Shown: positions 43,490 through 55,496, numbered from the stretch's first letter. The stretch: 64,000 nucleotides of DNA from Eurosta solidaginis (GCF_040869045.1 NC_090322.1:196787477-196851476), one strand, 5' to 3'. Program-made: numbers and translations. The notes: a model not told the origin generated them from the sequence alone.

Positions 43490-43970
43490 AAACCAAGATA
43501 TTTTCAAATCAAAATAAAATTTTTTCAAATCAAATGAAAACATTTTCAAATGAAATTTAACACGTTTTTTAAACGAAATGCAACTTTTTCAAAAAGAATG
43601 AAATTTTTTCAAAACGAAAGAAACTTTTTTCAAATCAAATTTAATTTTTTAAATCAAATGAAAAAAATTGCATATCAAATAATTTTTTTTTTTTTAAATA
43701 AAATGAAGCTTTTTTCAAATCAAATTAAAAAGGTTTCAAATCAAATGGAATTTTTCGAATGAAATGAAAAAAATTTTGAAATCAAAAGAAACTTTTCAAA
43801 TCAATTGAACAAATTTTCAAAACAAATTGAATTTGTTTGAAATAACTTTTTTCAACTTAATTTAAAAAATTTCAAATCAAATGAAACTTTTTTCAAATCA
43901 AATTAAAACATTTTCAAGTCAAATGAAAATTTTTTCAAATCAAATGCAACGTTCTTTAACTCAAATAAAA
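43490..43970. repeat. ~21-bp array, TTTTTCAAATCAAATGAAAC type (left part)
   Basis: About 22 degenerate units of 19-24 bp. It is interrupted at 43970 by a hairpin-ended element and resumes at 46139-46360 with the same wording, so it was one array before the insertion. Confidence 0.85.
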
Positions 43971-44344
43971 ACAAGTAAAGGTGTCAAAGTTCGGGTGTAA
44001 CCGAACATTATATACTCAGCGTGAGATTGACACTTCATTTCAGATAAATTACTTTTCTACATAACACGTGGCACCGCCCATTTAAAAAAAAAATGTATTC
44101 CCATTTCCTCTTACAATAAAACTTGATAAGTGAAATATCATTGATTCAAAACTATTTTTTTTAAGGTATAGCTTATTATTCTAGTCTATGACTCTTTTAA
44201 ACTTGTTTTATATCTAAGTTGCAGAAACATTTTATGCTATAAGGAAAATATGTGTATAAAATTTCATTACGATATGTTAATTTGTCTTCGAGTTATGGCT
44301 CCCGAAACATAGAAAATAACTGAGTAATAAAACATGCGTGGTTT

Positions 44345-44471
44345 TAGGGAGGGGCGGGGGGGACCTTTTTTTGTATTGACTGTAATGAAGTATATAATAC
44401 TAATCTACATATTAGTTTCTCATCACACAACGGATTTTTACTAATTTTTAATTTTTTTGCTTTTTTACGTT
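44345..44471 (+). repeat. Inverted repeat arm, left of LINE
   Basis: The core 44379-44471 (ACTGTAATGAAGTATATAAT to TTTTTTACGTT) is repeated in reverse at 45561-45654 with few differences. Weaker similarity extends outward through the G-rich/T-rich stretch. Confidence 0.9.
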
Positions 44472-44509
44472 CTAGGGGGGAGGGGGGGGGGCACTTTTTT
44501 TAAATATAT

Positions 44510-45560
44510 ATAAGAAGATTTATTTATTAGACTGAATGATGATTTAAGACGCATCGGGAACTGGGCTCTTTTAAATTACTTGTCTCTTAATGCTACAAAA
44601 TCTAAGGCGATGGCAATATCGAACACAAAATATGATTTAAGTAGCCTTCCTGAAATTATGCTTAATGGCGATAAAAGATTCATTCACGATGCTGTCACCA
44701 ATTTAGGATTCAAAATCAATTCAAATCTGACCTGCACTGACCATATAAACTTTGCGGTTGGTAAAATCTATAATATCCTTCGTAACTTATACAGAACTGC
44801 CTATTTATTACCGCGAGACGCTAAAATGAAGCTCGTCAAAGCTCTTATAATACCTCACATTTCATATGGAGAACTTATTTACGGTAGCCTTGATGCGCTG
44901 TCGCTTAATAAATTGCAGCTAGCTATAAGCAATACTGCTCGGATCATATTTTCTGAGAGGAAATTTGACCATATATCTTCGTACGCTGTCCAAATTCTCG
45001 GAAGCTACGTTTGTACTTTCCTAAAAATGAGATATTTATGTTTCTTACATAAACTACTACATTTTCAATATCCGCCTTACTTATTTAATAAACTAACTTT
45101 GTGTCAGATACTCGGACTCTGAATCTATTCATCCCGAACTTTAAGTAGGTGACATCCTCCAGAATGTTCTTTGTCAGTACAATCCGTCTTTGGAACTCAC
45201 TACCCTCCAAGGCGAAAGCAATTAAAAAAGCTAGATGTTTCAAACTAGCAGTAATATCCTTCCTTAATCCATAACTTATCTTAATTATATAATTCTATCA
45301 ACTTACTTTAAATTATATAATTCTGTCTTTGATTATTCAACTAATGGGCCAGAGGTGCGCCTTTCACACAATGTACAAATAAAAATTAATATATTTTCTT
45401 TTTTAAATGTTATTATCTTCTTTACCTTTTATTCTTCAAGAAAACTCATTTTTATATGTAATTTGTAGTCGTAAGATCTGATTGATGTATTATCTAAAAG
45501 ACATAGTCTTACTTGTACAAATAAGTTCCACTAAATAAATAAATTAATTAATTAATTAAT
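44510..45560 (+). pseudogene. LINE ORF2 C-terminal part and 3' UTR
   Basis: The open frame from about 44525 to 45122 reads LNDDLRRIGNWALLNYL, SLNATKSKAMAIS, LGFKINSNLTCTDHIN and LPRDAKMKLVKALIIPHISY, which is the region after the YADD box of jockey/CR1-type reverse transcriptases. A frameshift after 45100 leads to MFFVSTIRLWNSLPSKAKAI, the typical C-terminal RLWNSLP motif. The tail ends in AATAAATAAATTAATTAATT. It is 5' truncated, so it is a dead-on-arrival copy. It starts directly at the inverted repeat arm. Confidence 0.85.
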
Positions 45561-45654
45561 AACGTAAAAAAGCAAGAAAAATTAAAAATTAGTAAAAATC
45601 CGTTGTGTGATGAGAAACTACTATGTAGATTAGTATTATATACTTCATTACAGT
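45561..45654 (-). repeat. Inverted repeat arm, right of LINE
   Basis: Reverse complement of 44379-44471, starting AACGTAAAAAAGCAAGAAAA. It lies directly after the (AATT)n LINE tail. Confidence 0.9.
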
Positions 45655-46138
45655 CACAACAAAAAAAAACTCCTCCGCGATATTTGTAAAATTTATTTTA
45701 TCACAAGTGGCAGTGCCACGCCCATTTTAAAAATGTTTTTAAAATTTTTACCAGGAGTCTCAATATCAGTCCCCACGTCAAATTTCAACATTCTAGTTGT
45801 ATTATTTACTAAATAATCAGGTTTTTTGTGTTTTCCAAAATGTTATATATATAAAATGTGGCCGTGGTTATCATCCGAGTTCGCTCATTTTCAATACTAA
45901 TCTATTGCGGGTCCAGATAAGCTCGTGTGCTAAATTTGGTGAAGATATCTCAATATTTACTCAAGTTATCTTGTTAACGGACGGACGGACGCATATGGCT
46001 CAATCAAATTTTTTTTCGATACTGATGATTTTGATATATGGAAGTCTATATCTATCTCGATTCCTTTATATCTGAACAACCAACCGTTATCTAATCAAAG
46101 TGAATATACTCTGTGTGCAAAGCACGCTGAGTATAAAC

Positions 46139-46360
46139 ATTTGATATCAAGGGAAATGAAAAAAATTTCAAATCAAATAAAACTTGTTTTCAAATAAAAG
46201 GGACTTTTTTCAATTAAAATAAACTTTTTTCATATGAAATGTATACTTTTTCAAATCAAATGAAAAGTTTCAAATACAATGATACTTTTTTAAATCTAAT
46301 GAAGCTCTTTTCAAATCAAACGAAATTGTTTTCAAATCAAATAATCAAAAAAAAGTTTAA
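46139..46360. repeat. ~21-bp array, CAAATCAAATGAAA type (right part)
   Basis: Continuation of 43490-43970 beyond element C. Confidence 0.8.
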
Positions 46361-47154
46361 TATGATATGAAAATATTATAATTAGAATAAACCCATAGTA
46401 AGGCTGACTAAAAAGTAAATCTTACCAGGAAAACAAAAACCCCTTGCCGTCTGTGTGGAAATTTCGTGTAAATCCGATTACTTCATTGAGTAACAAAAAC
46501 CAATATCTAGGCACACGAGTACTTGTATATAAAATAACTCAACCCAAATGGGTAGTTATTGGTAAAAAGAGAACAAGATATTGTGAAGATTATTATCATT
46601 AATTATTTTTACGATTTTTAAATTTTAAAGTCACATTAGTCTCTTCAAACAGTTTGGCTCTACATTTTCTTCCCTTCTATTCCTACGTCTTTATCTCCGT
46701 CCTTCTCTCTTAACCTCTCCTGTTCTTTCTAAAGTTTTTACACGCCAATATTTTGCTCCTTTTGTCATATTTTAGGCAAGAATATCTTTTTGCCTTGTTT
46801 CGACTTAAACCGCTGTTAAACTTTTAGGTGCTATTCCACTTGAAGTAAGCCATAAATACATAGTACACATTATATTACATCCTTTCATCACTTTTCACTC
46901 ATTTCCTTATTTAATAATATTTATATATCAATTTCCAGAGGAAATCATATTAAACTGCAATAACGCGTTCCACATTGTGCACCTGAGCGTATGAGTGAGC
47001 CGCATTTATTGCTTCATGCTAAGTACAAAATACATACACATAATAGCGCTATTTAGGACTCAGTAACTTGGCAGAGAAGTGCAAAAGCAATTTAAGCAAA
47101 AAAGAATGAATGTTATAAGTTTCATCCACAACTAAGTAATATTTGCTTAAGTTT
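46361..47154. other. No gene recognised
   Basis: AT-rich sequence with no recognised element. Confidence 0.5.
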
Positions 47155-47465
47155 AACTTTAATCACAATCAAATTCAAAAATACAATCAAAATTAGAATC
47201 AAAATCAAATTAAAAATCAAAATACAAATCGAAATTAAAATCAAAGTTAAAATCAAGATCAAAATTAAACTAAAAATTTAAATGGAAATCAAAATGAAAA
47301 ATAGAATAAAAATCAGAATGGAGAAATCATGCAAAATCAAAATCAAAATCAAAATAAAAATCAATATCAAAACTAAAAAACAAAATCTAAATCAAAGTCA
47401 AAATCAAAATCAGAATCAAATGAAAAATTAAACTCATAATCAAAATCAAAAAATAAATAAAAATG
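47155..47465. repeat. (AAAATC)n imperfect array
   Basis: About 50 units of AAAATC and variants (AAATTC, AAAATT, CAAATC) over 310 bp. Low-complexity and non-coding. Confidence 0.85.
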
Positions 47466-47935
47466 AAAGCTCAAGCGAAATCGAGATCTAAAGACCGTGT
47501 TTCAAATTAAAATCACTACATGAAATATGAATAACTGAGCCTTAAGTGTAAAAATCTGCAATGTCACGCCACATACCTTGACGTACAAATACATTCTGAA
47601 CAAGGAGGGCTGCTCTCACGTTTCATTCATCTTGTATAAACATATGCACACATCTATATGCCTATAATTAGATTTTTCAGAATAATTTTCTTTTACGCTT
47701 TCACATTCATCAAAGGATACGTAGCGCATGTTGTAAGTCCTTATTATTAAAACTACGCAGTATTTACAGAAAGATAGAGAGGGAGCACAACTTCAACGAA
47801 GGAAATTGAAACAATAATAACAAAAACATTGTACACAGATACTAATAAGGTGCAAAACATTACTAACATTGACTTCAAATAGAATCAGCATTTTCCCTAA
47901 TGTGACAATCGAGGACTTAAATGTGAAGCAAGAGG
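47466..47935. other. No gene recognised
   Basis: AT-rich sequence between a simple array and SINE copy 3. Confidence 0.5.
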
Positions 47936-48292
47936 CCACCGTGGTGTGATGGTAGCGTGCTCCGCCTACCACACCGTATGCCCTGGGTTCGCACCCCGGG
48001 CAAAGCAACATCAAAATTTTAGAAATAAGCTTTTTAAATTAGAAGAAAATTTTTGTAAGCGGGGTCGCCCCTCGGCAGTGTTTGGCAAGCGCTCCGGGTG
48101 TATTTCTGCCATTAAAAGCTCTCAGTGAAAACTCATCTGCCTTGCAGATGCCGTTCGGAGTCGGCATAAAACATGTAGGTCCCGTCCAGCCAATTTGTAG
48201 GGAAAATCAAGAGGAGCACGGCGCAAGTTGGAAGAGAAGCTCGGCCTTAGATATCTTCGGAGGTTATCGCGCCTTACATTTATTTATTTTTT
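47936..48292 (+). mobile_element. tRNA-derived SINE, copy 3
   Basis: Box A TGGTGTGATGGTAGCGTG and box B GGGTTCGCACCC are intact. The body reads GCGGGGTCGCCCCTCGGCAG and GGAGTCGGCATAAAACATG, and it ends CGCGCCTTACATTTATTTAT. AAGAGG occurs on both sides and may be a short target duplication. Confidence 0.88.
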
Positions 48293-48466
48293 AAGAGGAT
48301 AAACACACGCTTTTACTCACTTTTTTGCTTTTAAAAGCCAAATTTAATGTGGGATGACTTTGTGTTTGACAAAAGAAGAAACTTTGTTTCGATTTTACTG
48401 GAGCATTGTATACCCAACAGTGAGAAATAGTGTTTTTGTTCATTTTATAAATGACTTTTACAATAT

Positions 48467-48790
48467 GGCGGCCACCGCGGTGTGGTGGTAGTGCTCCGCA
48501 TAACACACCGAAAACCCTTTGTTCACGCCCCGAGCGAAGCAGCATCAAAATATTGCAAAAAAGTTTTTCTAAGCGGTGTCGCCCCTCGGCAGTGATTTGG
48601 CAAGCATTTCCAATGTATTTCTGTCATGAAAACCTTCTCAATCTCAAGCCTTTCAGATGCCGTTCGAGGATGGCATAAAACATGTCCCGCCAATTTGTAG
48701 GAAAAATCAAAGGAGCACGACGCAAATTGGAAAGAAGCTCGGCCTAAAATCTCTTCGGAGGTTATCGCGCCTTACCTCTATTTTTCTTTC
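48467..48790 (+). mobile_element. tRNA-derived SINE, copy 4 (diverged)
   Basis: Same family as copies 1-3. It starts GGCGGCCACCGCGGTGTGG and ends GTTATCGCGCCTTACCTC. Box B is decayed (TTTGTTCACGCCCC) and small deletions are scattered, so this is the oldest of the four. It lies 175 bp after copy 3, same strand. Confidence 0.85.
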
Positions 48791-50144
48791 ATACAATTCT
48801 ATATTTTAATCAATAAAAAAAATTTGCAAAAGCTGGGTTCGCCGACAAACACGAACTCGATTACGGTCCAAACCAATAACTTAATAATATGAGCGCGTAA
48901 TTTAAGGTTGGGGATTGTGTGATACTCGAAATATAAAACAATATTATGTTATCTAATTTTATGCACAAAAAACGCTTGACACGCGCCTACGTAACAAAAA
49001 ATGCAATCAAGCGGATTACCTACTTGAAATTTGGTAATGCTGCAGAATATCACAAATCAAAACATGACATCGTCGCATCACAACATCACACCTTCGCATC
49101 ACAACTATCGTATTGTACTCATATAACAGTGAAATATGTACATGACAAATTATAATTAACACGGTCTCATATTCGTTGTATGTGCCATCTTCCAATCAAA
49201 TTTTATACCGAAAGCCCTGGGCACAACTTACAACATAAGACTTTAAGCGAACATGACATTATTGTGCATTGCCTAAATATCACAAAACATTGCTAAGTAG
49301 TTGGAAACATCACGTCACCGCATACCATGATGGTATTAACATCCTATCCCACATCACGTCATCACACACATATTATACATTTGGTGTGACATCATATTGT
49401 TTGGAAGAGGCAGTGTGTAGTATTACTGTGTTGTTAACAGGAATAAAGAATGTAAGCGTAAGTGTAGTTACTACACATTAGCGTAGTGTGGGTAAAATCT
49501 ACTTGGTGGAGCGAAAATAGACAGGAAACAAGTTAATGAAGATTAACGAAGGCAGGAAAACACATCCATGTAAGCATATTGAAGCAAGGAAACGAAAATG
49601 GAAAAGACGTATGTAAGCGTAACGAAGATGAAATAGAATAGCAGTCAATAATGATGCGGGTCATAATAACAATGCTTATGGTTACTGTAACGGTTTCAAA
49701 GCCAAGGCAAGGCAAGAAAATGCAAAAAAGAGAAGCGCAAATCAAATATAGAAAAGAAAGGAATAAAAGACCAAGGAAAACGAGCGGAATGGAAAGCAGA
49801 GACTAGAGGTAAAAGTCGAAGCCGGAAACGGATTCAGAATCGAAGTCTTAACCTAAGCCGAATACTGAGTGCACTTTATCAATTTGTTATCGAAATTTTA
49901 AGGGTTTGTAATCAATGAGTTATCGGATTTTTGTGCTCAAAGTATAAACGAGTAGTGGATATTTTGTTTTATGCTATAAACTTGGCATCGATAACAAAGG
50001 TTTTCAACGAGCTATGGACTTTTTATCTTAGAGTTATCAGTTTTTTTTTCGATAAGTTATTGATTTATTATCGAAAAGGTGTTGATTATTTTTCGAACTA
50101 TTTTTGATATTTAATCATTTAATTATCGACCTTCAGAGTAGCAA
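48791..50144. other. No gene recognised
   Basis: Unassigned AT-rich sequence. 49080-49400 is enriched in CATCACA/TCGCATCACA phrases and 49880-50120 in GTTATCG phrases, both possibly very decayed short-unit arrays. Confidence 0.5.
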
Positions 50145-50480
50145 CATTTTTCTGAATATCAATGAAAGTTTCTGTATATAAATTGAAATTTTCTGAATAT
50201 GAAATTTAGTTTTCTGAATATTAATTGTAAGTTTCTGAATATCAAAACTAAATTCCTTATTATGAATTGTAGTTTTCTGAAAATGAAATGGAAGTTCTGA
50301 ATATAAACTGGAATTTTATGAATATCAGCTGTAATTTTCTGAATAAGCATTGTAACATTCTGAAAACGAAATAAAAATGTTTAATATGAATTGCAATTTT
50401 CTGAATATTAACTGGGAATTCTGAATATGAATTGTAATTTCCTGAATATGAGTTGCAACTTACTGAATATAAACTGAAAA
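50145..50480. repeat. 21-bp tandem array, TTCTGAATAT unit
   Basis: About 15 units of the form TTCTGAATATGAATTGTAAT with a 20-22-bp period. Because 21 is a multiple of three, a repetitive minus-strand frame (50159-50350) appears; it is not a gene. Confidence 0.88.
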
Positions 50481-52429
50481 AGGCCTAGTGGGTATACAAA
50501 ATGAACAATAGATATGAATGAATAGTTAAGCATAGCGTTAAGCGCTAAAAGCATGCGACAGTGAAAGAAATTCTGAATTCATAACAACAATAAGTGTAAT
50601 AAAACTATAAAGAAAATGTATTGGTATGATTGAGCGAGGCAAGCGTGAAATAAAAGAAATTTCCAACACTTGCTGTTGACTACGACATACTTCGTCCCAG
50701 TGCACAGTAGTGGGAGATAAATTTGCAAGTGTACGAGATGAATGTTGTGCAATATTTGAATGTCAAACTTAGGATATGAGCAACTGGCAACTGCACGTAG
50801 TAAAACAAGATATAGATAAATGAGAGAGTGTGTGATAAAAGTTAAATGCTGCAGAAAATAAAAAACTAAAACGAGAAAAAATACTTCAAAAGCTAGTTGA
50901 AGCAAAAAGTGATAAGGTATGCAATTTCTGACACTCACAGCGAAAGCTTCGAAATCAGAATGGTAAATAAGTAAGAAGGTATGCAAGTATATATGGAATG
51001 AGAAAATGCTACGGAGCGAAAAAATATTGAAAATATTAAAATTTACATAAGAAAATACGAAATATAAGAAGTTTGTTAACGTTTTCAGTGGAGAGAAGCA
51101 TTAAAGTGAAAGCGCTGGAAAATTCAAAAATAAGCTTGATAAGTTTTACAATTTCAGCAAATCGTTGAGCGACAACAAGAAAGCGGACTAACAGCAACAA
51201 ACACTGCATGTCTCTCGCTCCATAAATTGCCCTATCCCAGCGTTGCCTATATTTCTTGTTTCAATGGTATGCTGAAAATGCAGAAAAGCATATTTATACG
51301 CTTGAATACCGTGCGAGTGTGTAGTGAAGTAAGCATCAAAGCGAATCACTTGGTTTGTTTTAACGCAATGAAAAAACAAACAAAAACTTGAATAGAGAGA
51401 AAAATATAGAGGAATTTTTCATACCACTGCTTGTGAAATGAATTGTCTGCATTTAAAATATGCAGCTATAATTTTGTGTTTAAACAGCGCGTAAAAGCCA
51501 GCAGATGGAAAGAAAATAAATGACTTTCATGCAAGGTGAAAATATGCTGAACGCTTAGTTGTTTGAAGTGGTAATCGACTCTCATTTTAAAATTTCAATT
51601 TAAGCAAGGTGCAGGATTCGCTGTTTTTATTCTTGCACGTACGACCAAATATTGATGCAAGTTTTTTTTTTTTTATTTTAGTTCCATTAATTGATTTCAT
51701 TTGGAATGAAATTAGAATGTAGCGAAATATTTTCACAAAGTTTACGATATCTTCGTGTTTAAGTAAAAACTTTAAAATGTTTTTTTAAATACAAATCTAC
51801 TTATAACTTTTTATTTATATGTATCTTAGAAAATATATATACAAGCAAACTCTCTTGTCTTCGTAAGAAAAGTTAGAAAAGAAGTTCGTCATTCAGAATA
51901 CACCTCAAACTTGGCTACCAGAAAGGAAGGAAAATGACATGCCTTAATCGAATATATCTCAACAAATGATCAAGTTTAAAAATATATGTTAAAACAAAAT
52001 TTTGTATTTGGTTCCCAGGGAAGGTTAAACTTTTACTTGTCTATAAACAAATACAACATATATAATATTTTTCCAGAATACGATGCGTTCCATAACACCA
52101 ACTAACTTTTCAATTGTAATGTGAAACCTGCGCCTCTAATGGCATTTTTCCTATGGTCAACCCCTGTCGAAATTGATAATTTCCTGGGACTCCCGTTGGA
52201 GGACTTTGTTGAAATGATATTTAGTTGGACCAAACTCTTTTTAAAATGTTTGCTGGGTAGGAGCTGCTTCGGCTGATAGATTAATAAATAAAAACCAAAA
52301 AGTTTTTACTTTTTCCCCCTTTGTTGACAACTTATGAGAGTTATAGCAAATATGTTCGGCGGTAGAAAGGGCATTTATATTAAATGTTAGTGAAACCGTC
52401 ACATATAATTTTTTTCGGTGCAATTTTGA
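50481..52429. other. No gene recognised
   Basis: About 2 kb of AT-rich unique-looking sequence. A 135-codon minus-strand frame (50579-50986) is hydrophobic and rich in L and F but has no splice or domain support. Confidence 0.5.
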
Positions 52430-52990
52430 GAGAATTTCAGTATCAGTTCTGGTATATTTACGAAATCATTTCGAGACTATTTTAGGATCAATGCCAGGAT
52501 CACAACGGGAGTATTTAATGTAACCATTACAGGACTGTTACAAGATCACCTCGGGATTATCTCATTTTGTGACAATTTCGCGCCAATTTTGAGACAGTTT
52601 TAGCATCGTTTCAAGGTCAAATTCGGGATAAGTTTTGAAATCATTTTGAGGCTTTTTCGAAATAATTGTAGTACTGTTATTGGGTGACTTTCGGATTATT
52701 TTAGCTACCATTTCTGGAAAGCTGCAGAAACTGTTATGGGATAATTTTGGTATAGTTTTGGCATCCCTAAGGGTTCACTTCAAAAGTATTCTTGGAATTA
52801 CTGCGGGACTATTTAGAGATGCATTTCGGGACAGCTATGGGAATATTTCGAAACCACTTTCGGACTGTCACAGGATCACTTCTGGATAATTTTGGGAAAC
52901 ATTTCCGGACAACTTTTGAATCATTTCGAGATTGTTTCGAACCAAAGTTACATCATCACTTCAGGATTATAAGAGAAAATACTTCGGGTC
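52430..52990. repeat. Decayed relative of the GATCCCGAAA satellite (reverse orientation)
   Basis: Units such as TTTCGGGACAGCTATGGGAA, TTTCGGACTGTCACAGGATC and ACTGCGGGACTATTTAGAGA recur at ~22-bp pitch. They match the reverse complement of the satellite at 1-8345 (TTTCGGGACTTTTTCGGGAT). Translated, both give FRD-, FGII- and SG-rich peptides. Divergence is far higher than within the main arrays. Confidence 0.6.
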
Positions 52991-53924
52991 AGCTTCTGGT
53001 TTCTATTACTCATACCAGATTTTTCGGTAAATGCGACCGCTTGATTCCGAAAATCAAAAATATTGTCTGGCGTAACCAAGTTTTTTTTGGTAGAATCGAG
53101 ATTGGTAGAGCCTATCGATTTGTTATCGGAACAGTTCTAAATAACTACGTCCAGTTAGAGGGAAATACTTCCGTTTTAAGAAAGCAAGATATACATCCAT
53201 TAATCAGATTTTGGGAGCACTGAAGTAAAAAAAAATGTGCTACGATATGCTATCATAAAGCTTAACGCCTGGAAAATAATTTTTTTAAGTTAACTAGAGC
53301 TCGCCCAGCGGATGCAATAAATCTATAACAGCGGTAACTTCGCCAGAAAAAAATGATTCTGGGCTGTTTAAGAAGAGATTTGTCGGCTTTATATTGGTAA
53401 CAAACTCATATGATTTTATAATCGGCTTATTATCAACAATGAATAATTATTGTCGACTTTTCGGTTTGTAATCGGCTTGTTATTGCTAAGTGATCTAATT
53501 GGTTTCTTACCGGCTTGTCAAGGAAGGGTTTGTCATCGTTTTTATATAATTTTTCTTTAGCACTCCGATACAAATTGGTAACACTCCAATAAAAAATCTA
53601 CAAGCTTTCTTAAACAATCGACATTCTTTTTATAATAGATCGATAATTTTTCGACAATTTTCTGATAGGAAATTGGAAACAAATCGATAACATATTGATA
53701 TATTTTCGGTGATAAATCCACACCTTTTTCTAACAAACGGATAACTCGTCGATCAAAAATCGATTTAATATCGTTTTGTTCTGTTTGATTTTATTTCTTT
53801 ATATTTTATTCTTTTTTGGTTTATTTAATTTTATTTATTTTAATTTAATTTTACCTAATTTTTACTTATTTTATTTGTGTTTGTTTTATATTACTTTTTT
53901 TTTTTTTTCGGACGTTGTGGCAGC
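52991..53924. other. No gene; degenerate GATAA/TCGATAA repeats
   Basis: 53290-53780 is rich in ATCGATAA and TTATCGG-type phrases at irregular 25-35-bp spacing, possibly an old short-unit array. 53780-53920 is T-rich with TTTTATTTAATTTTATTT repeats. Confidence 0.5.
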
Positions 53925-53962
53925 GCACTGCCCTCATGCCCGATGAAATCAGGCTAATCCTG
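53925..53962 (+). repeat. Short shared segment, GCAGCGCACTGCCCTCA
   Basis: GCAGCGCACTGCCCTCA followed by CCCGATGAAATCAGG; repeated at 55497-55535 with a small indel. Nature unknown. Confidence 0.6.
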
Positions 53963-54057
53963 TTTTTGTTTTCTTTTTTTTTTTTTTAATTCCTACATAC
54001 TATTTTTTTTTTTTTTGTGTATTCTAATTCTTATTTATGTGTTATTTATAATTTTTT

Positions 54058-54128
54058 TGTTACCGAGTCTTTGAGAGGCAGTGGCTTCTTAAGCGCCGAG
54101 ATCTAAAACCGCTCAGCTACAGAGAAAC
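54058..54128 (-). mobile_element. tRNA-like SINE head (minus)
   Basis: On the minus strand GTAGCTGAGCGGTTTTAG fits box A, followed by ATCTCGGCGCTTAAGAAGCC and TCAAAGACTCGGTAAC. The overall wording resembles a decayed tRNA-Leu/Ser type head. Box B is poor, so this is a remnant rather than a gene. Confidence 0.35.
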
Positions 54129-54382
54129 TCATCAGCTGACAAATATAGATTCACAAAATACAATAGACTAAAAGTAAAAATATAATTTTTTAATTATTAA
54201 GAGAAGATAGAACCGTCTTTTTTATGGCAAAGAGCGAGTCCGAAACATCAATTATTCTCGAGTGAGAGTTACAATCTTCACACAAACATAGAAAACATAG
54301 AACATAGGTTAGGTTTTTGTTAGATTTTTTCGTTTTTTGATTTAATTACATTTTTTAAATTTTATTTTATAATATTGTAACG

Positions 54383-54840
54383 ATTTTACTGCAAAGATCC
54401 CAAAATGGTCTTTATTAAAGTACGTCACAATATATAGCTTTACTATTGCTCGACAGATAGCGTGCTTAATCACAACTGATTATTACGCCTCTACTGGTGT
54501 CGCCTTTTATACTGTTTGGTTTACTCGTTGACATTTCTAGGCGGTTCTGTTCTAAAATCTATTGGTTATCTGCTATAAGTTTCTCAGCTATAACTACAGA
54601 TGCACAATTTTTATAGCTTCTCTCACAGCTCATGCGCGTGTGTTTGTGAGCGACACTTCCACAATTATACTGCATATCTCAGATAAGATATCTGCATGTG
54701 TTTGTGCGTTGCTTCTCCCTGCGTGTACGTACATATGTGTAGACATAATGATTGAATTATTGATGTGCATCAAGTCACTGCTTAGCATCGGCTTAGAGAT
54801 GGCAGTACCCCTTAGTGTTGCTAATATTCGTAACTATATA
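54383..54840 (-). mobile_element. Candidate solo LTR
   Basis: Runs from TGTAACGATTTTACTG to AATATTCGTAACTAT. On the minus strand it would begin AGTTACGAATATTAGCAAC and end CGTTACA, with AATAAAG about 40 bp before the end. AATATT precedes it and ATATT follows it, a possible short target repeat. No internal element sequence is present. Confidence 0.4.
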
Positions 54841-54851
54841 TTATTTAAATA

Positions 54852-54925
54852 TTTTATTTAATTTTTTTAATTTTATTTTATATTATTTTATTTAATTTTT
54901 TTAATTTTATTTTATATTATTTTTT
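54852..54925 (+). repeat. Two ~36-bp direct repeats, AT-only
   Basis: ATTTTATTTAATTTTTTTAA followed by TTTTATTTTATATTAT occurs twice in a row. Confidence 0.8.
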
Positions 54926-55496
54926 TTATATTATTTTTTGGCACATTTTTGCTTTATATAATCTAATCAAATTATGTAAAATGACGAACAACACCCAACT
55001 ATACCCTAAAAAGTAACTAATTTCAATCTAAACCTGAAAACATAAACAAATCCTTTACTTTTGTAAACACTTGTTGTATCTGTAATGAAAATCTCGCTAT
55101 TGCTCATGTTTATTCTGGCTCTTTATATCCAACAACACAGAAGTGTAAACATCTTTTCGAGCACTTGCATGCACATATATTGTGTATATGCTCAGAAACT
55201 TGTTCGGCATGTTTGCTATAGTTGCTGTGTGATTTCGCTCGTATCAACTCTACCATGTACCTTGCTCACACATTACGCTATAGTGTAGTAGCTATACTTA
55301 CGCTCTCATTCTCTGTTACTCCATACAGCTACCATATACTGTGGCTGCATTTACACATTCTCTAACATTCCATACATTACATATACCAATATTGAGTTTG
55401 TACATTTTACATTTACATTAATGTATCGCCCATATAGCATACCTCTTACAAAGTAGATACGCTAACACTTTTTCTTATTTTAACTTCAATTTACTT
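54926..55496. other. No gene recognised
   Basis: AT-rich. The short open frame at 55085-55288 starts with a signal-like hydrophobic stretch (LLLMFILALYI) but has no further support. Confidence 0.5.

Larger units (their letters stand above)
43971..46138 (+). mobile_element. Hairpin-ended element C, inserted in a simple array
   Basis: 5' ACAAGTAAAGGTGTCAAAG and the TTCGGGTGTAACCGAA hairpin; 3' end GCACGCTGAGTATAAA. The flanks on both sides are the CAAAT-type array, which proves the element ends. A LINE fragment (about 44510-45560) flanked by inverted copies of part of the element lies inside. The 3' portion has GGACGGACGGACGC and the ATGATTTTGATATATGG block common to the family. Confidence 0.85.

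Noticed and set aside
45797..46075. 92-codon frame in element C; similar frames at 25271-25567, 29005-29301 and 59208-59453
   Set aside because: They recur because the non-coding body of the hairpin-ended family recurs; frames are not kept between copies.
50159..50350. Repetitive minus-strand frame (FIFRNLQLIFRKL type)
   Set aside because: Produced by a 21-bp tandem array whose unit length is a multiple of three.
52680..53223. Two overlapping plus-strand frames of 69 and 143 codons
   Set aside because: The first part is decayed satellite and the rest has no recognisable domain or splice context.
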